Positions 61,027 to 64,000 of a stretch of 64,000 bases of DNA are shown one piece after another (position 1 is the stretch's first letter; every line of letters starts with the position of its first letter). The DNA comes from Nymphaea colorata (lineage: Eukaryota > Streptophyta > Magnoliopsida > Nymphaeales > Nymphaeaceae). The notes under the pieces were generated by a model. That model was given only the letters and a program-made list of their open reading frames with translations. It did no database searches and was not told where the DNA came from. The DNA is taken from assembly GCF_008831285.2 (NCBI RefSeq), contig NC_045143.1:14471151-14535150 (forward strand), in the 5' to 3' direction. Both the position numbers and the translations under genes were made by a program.

Positions 61027-64000
61027 TGTCACACCCCGACCTTTTTGACACTCAAACATTTTTTTTTTTTTCTAACATCCAACATCGAGGTGTGACTACA
61101 CAATAGTTCAAAAAGGAATGAGCCAAGCAATTCAAAACAATGGGGCAAGCTTTCCATTATATAGCATTTCAATTCAATTGTACATTTGACAAAAATGCCC
61201 CAAAATCACAACATCGATGCCTCATCAAAACAAGGCATCAGTAAAAACCAAAAACCCGACGCGCCGGCACTACAAGAACAAAACAAAACCCAAAACCTCC
61301 CCAGTAGGACGTGAGTGTAGCCATCTGCTCAGCCTGCTGCCCCGGGTACACCAAAACCTGAAAAAGGAAACAACTGAAGGCTTAGCCTTCGCAGTATGGC
61401 AACAAGCCAGGAAAAGTCCAAGCCCTCTTAGGTCGGGCTCAGTACACAAACAAACATCAGAACAATCTATCATTATGTCGTGTCAAGACACGACATGCAG
61501 ACGCCACTCAATGGCTACAATAACATAATTTCAATCACATGCAAGGCATCATCAACATGTCACTTGCATTCATAAGCACAACAGTCACATGCACAACAAT
61601 CCTATATATTTCAATCACATACATTGCAGTTTCATTACTATCAGTGAATTTACAGTTCCTGTGGGTGCAAACACAGGCACGTGCACACCGCGGGCGGCCC
61701 ACAGCCGAGAGACAACCCCCGTGGTGGCCCAGAACAATATGGATCCATCTATCCGCTGCAGCGGTAGAGCACTCATCCATGGATGTGTGAATTCCAAGGA
61801 GAGATACTCAGCCTTCCCTAGGACACCCAGGTTGGGAAGGCGGGAGCCTACGCTCCAAGCACATCACACAACAGTACCCTGGGGCCTTGCACCGCCTGCG
61901 CTCCGAACAGGCGAGACCAGTGGCGAAAGTGGGACAACTCCCATATACATAGTCACATCCCACTGGCCTCTCATCTCTTATTCTTTCATTCTTATACTTA
62001 TACTTGCACAAACACATTTAACTGGCTAGCTCCTGAGGTTGGTTCACTTCACGAGTGAACCCACACCTCCAATTGCCTCCACACGAGGGTTACACATAAC
62101 CACAACAGTTTTGGCTAGCCGTCATAACAATATGGGCACAACTACCCACTGTGCAAACATTTGTATCATTGCCCGCGGCAATGGGTATTCAATAAACATA
62201 ACATTCACATTCATCATCATAACAATCACATCTTTGAAAACTTAGCCAAACCACAGAAAGTAGTCTCAATCTGTGGTGGGCTCGTAACTGTCCTATGCAG
62301 TTATCATGCTAGAATGCTTTCTAATGCACAATTGGGGTCGAGGAGACACTCGACTCGATACCCCGCCTCATCTGTCCTAAACAGTTATCAATTCTAGCAT
62401 GCACATGCAATGCGTAACATTATCAAAACAATTACTATAAGCCTTTCAAAACAATTCATATCATATATCAATTTATGTACATGCATACACATATTCATTC
62501 ACGGAACACTCAATCAATTCATATCACAAATCCTAGGATCCCATGATCCTAGGAACACACATTCATTCACTTGCCCAGGCAGGGATTTGCCTGGAATGTC
62601 GCCATACCTGTGGCGCGTTCACAAGAATCTTCAAAATGCCTCGAGCTTCGAATCCGGTAACTCAAGGTCGACGGGACGTACCCGGTGAACCTGCAGACAC
62701 AAACACAAGATAAGATTCCTACTACTTACCTCAACAATTCAAACAAAAACAAAACAAAATCATTGAGGCACGTGTCATCGCCTCAAGAGGGTGTCGATGG
62801 GTAGTGTCGACCCACAAGTTCTCCAATAGGGTCACTTCCCACTCCTAGCCGTGCCAATAGATGCGAAAACTCAAAGCCATCAATCCGTCTATCACTAACG
62901 CCTTTCTCAAAATTCCCTTTTTCTTAAATCAAGGCGTCTACCCCAAAGATACTTCCAACTTATGTACGTTATCCCTATTTAACTCCAAGATGCACCCGTT
63001 CACAAAAACGCGTGCTACAGGCTCACTAAAACGGTCCTAAATCTTCCCCACAACCTCACAAACTCTACCATGTCTCCCCTAATGCTTCGAAAATTAATCT
63101 ATCATGCTTAAATGATCATCCAAAATATGAATCTTCGCTTCCCAACATAATCGCAAGCTTTCCCCAAAAACGAAATCACTAACATGTGTTCCAAATAATC
63201 AATTCAAAGCTCTAGCATGCTCAACCAATAATTATGAGCGTTCCAAAAAGAAATATATCATAAAATAGGTTCAATTTCGCCTTGCTCACCCCGATTGAAG
63301 GTCTAAACTGCTGTAATCCTCCCGGCAGCCACCTCACGCGTCCAAGTGGTCCCCAAACGGCTAAAATCCTCCAATGCCGCCACTACCAAGGCCTTCTCTA
63401 ATTGCTGTTACGAGGGGGAAGACAAATCCCCAAGCTGAAAACGGATCCAACAGTGATAGCACAGTGAAAATCAGTGAGAGAAAGTACTTGATTGGAGAAA
63501 AATCGAAAACGAGCAGAAAATGGGGAGAGGGTTCGGTCAAAAGGGGAAAAGAAGGCAGTGAGGGGAGAGGACGGGAGAGAAGAGAGAGAGACGGTGGAGA
63601 GTGAGACGAGTGACAGTGGGAGAGGGAGAGTCGTTCGGTAGAGAGGGGAGACGAGAGACAGTGGGAGAGGGAGGGTCGTTCGGTGGAGAGGGGAGACGAG
63701 AGACGGTGGGAGAGGGAGAAGGGAAAGAAAACGGGAAGGAGAAGAAAAGAGAAGAGAGGAAGAGGCAGGGGACGACAGGGTTCACCTCAACGCCGCCGTC
63801 GTCGCCGCCGCCGCCGCCGTCGCCGCCGCCGCCGTCGCCGTCGCCTTCTTCCCTGAGCTCCGGTCGTGGGTAAGGAAGAGACGGTAAGAGGAAAGCGAAG
63901 GAGAAGAGAATGCGAGGGAGGAGGGGCAGCGTCGGGCTCCTCTCGCGTGGGGCTAGGGTCCGGGTCTGGACCCTGACCCGACCCGCTCCGCCCAAACGCC
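61027..64000 (-). repeat. 5' LTR of the Tekay-type element (truncated by window end)
   Basis: Matches 53057-56123 at an offset of 7,970, dropping to 7,877 after a 93-bp contraction of the GGC repeat. Inner edge TGTCACACCCCG at 61027 is followed, reading minus, by 4 bases and the primer site. It would carry the promoter for the gag-pol transcript; no clear TATA box was assigned. Confidence 0.95.

Larger units (their letters stand above)
46649..64000 (+). other. RRF intron 4 (start; end not in window)
   Basis: Begins with donor GAA|GTAAGA at 46649. No further RRF exon on the plus strand to 64000. It contains a 900-bp hAT element, a copia gag relic, an old Ty3/gypsy element and a young Tekay element nested in it. 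If the gene is intact this is an intron above 17 kb; if not, the locus is a 5' gene fragment. Confidence 0.5.
53057..64000 (-). mobile_element. Young Tekay/Del-type Ty3/gypsy chromovirus (~10.95 kb)
   Basis: Complete LTR retrotransposon on the minus strand, cut by the window end about 10 bases short of its outer edge. It holds two 3-kb LTRs, a tRNA-iMet primer site, a polypurine tract and one uninterrupted gag-pol frame ending in a chromodomain. The LTRs show only about four base differences over nearly 3 kb plus one microsatellite contraction, so insertion is recent. It sits inside the pol gene of an older gypsy element, itself in RRF intron 4. The 5-bp target duplication cannot be checked because the right flank is missing; the left flank is CAGGC at 53052-53056. 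Confidence 0.95.

Noticed and set aside
1-64000. CRISPR array, bacterial operon, prophage or plasmid system
   Set aside because: No spaced direct-repeat array, no operon structure and no prokaryotic genes; introns and plant transposons show a eukaryotic nuclear locus.

Overview
The window is nuclear DNA from a flowering plant. Its genes are split by GT-AG introns, one encodes a plant-type STP sugar carrier, another encodes a plastid ribosome-recycling factor with a transit peptide, and the rest is dominated by plant transposon families (hAT, PIF/Harbinger, L1-type LINEs, Ty1/copia, Ty3/gypsy chromoviruses) plus long AT and GA microsatellites. I cannot name the species.

Layout. 1-1.5 kb: the 3' end of an unidentified plus-strand gene, four in-phase exons. 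2.7-8.4 kb: a complete STP13-type hexose/H+ symporter on the minus strand, 5 coding exons, 518 aa, with a probable extra intron in its 5' leader. 8.4-13 kb: AT-rich DNA with microsatellites and one small hAT element. 13.4-19 kb: a decayed L1-type LINE on the minus strand. 19-35.7 kb: AT-rich repeat-laden DNA holding a 1.0 kb hAT element (exact 8-bp target duplication), a chain of three abutting Harbinger-type MITEs, another MITE, and a second LINE remnant. 35.7-41.1 kb: a two-gene PIF/Harbinger element with both genes broken, apparently inserted in a Ty1/copia remnant. 41.6-42.3 kb: a GC-rich island. 43.3 kb onward: the first four exons of the chloroplast ribosome-recycling factor gene. Its fourth intron runs off the end of the window (more than 17 kb) and holds a 900-bp hAT element, a copia gag relic, an old broken Ty3/gypsy element and, nested inside that one, a young Tekay-type chromovirus with near-identical 3-kb LTRs and an uninterrupted 1,536-residue gag-pol frame.

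The host genes do not form a functional cluster: one moves sugar across the plasma membrane, one recycles plastid ribosomes, one is unknown. The main interest is in transposon structure: exact target duplications, nested insertions, and a chain of MITEs that share their TAA target sites. I found no clearly new biological system. The best unexplained items are the unidentified spliced gene at the left edge and the diverged duplication at 23.2-24.5 kb.
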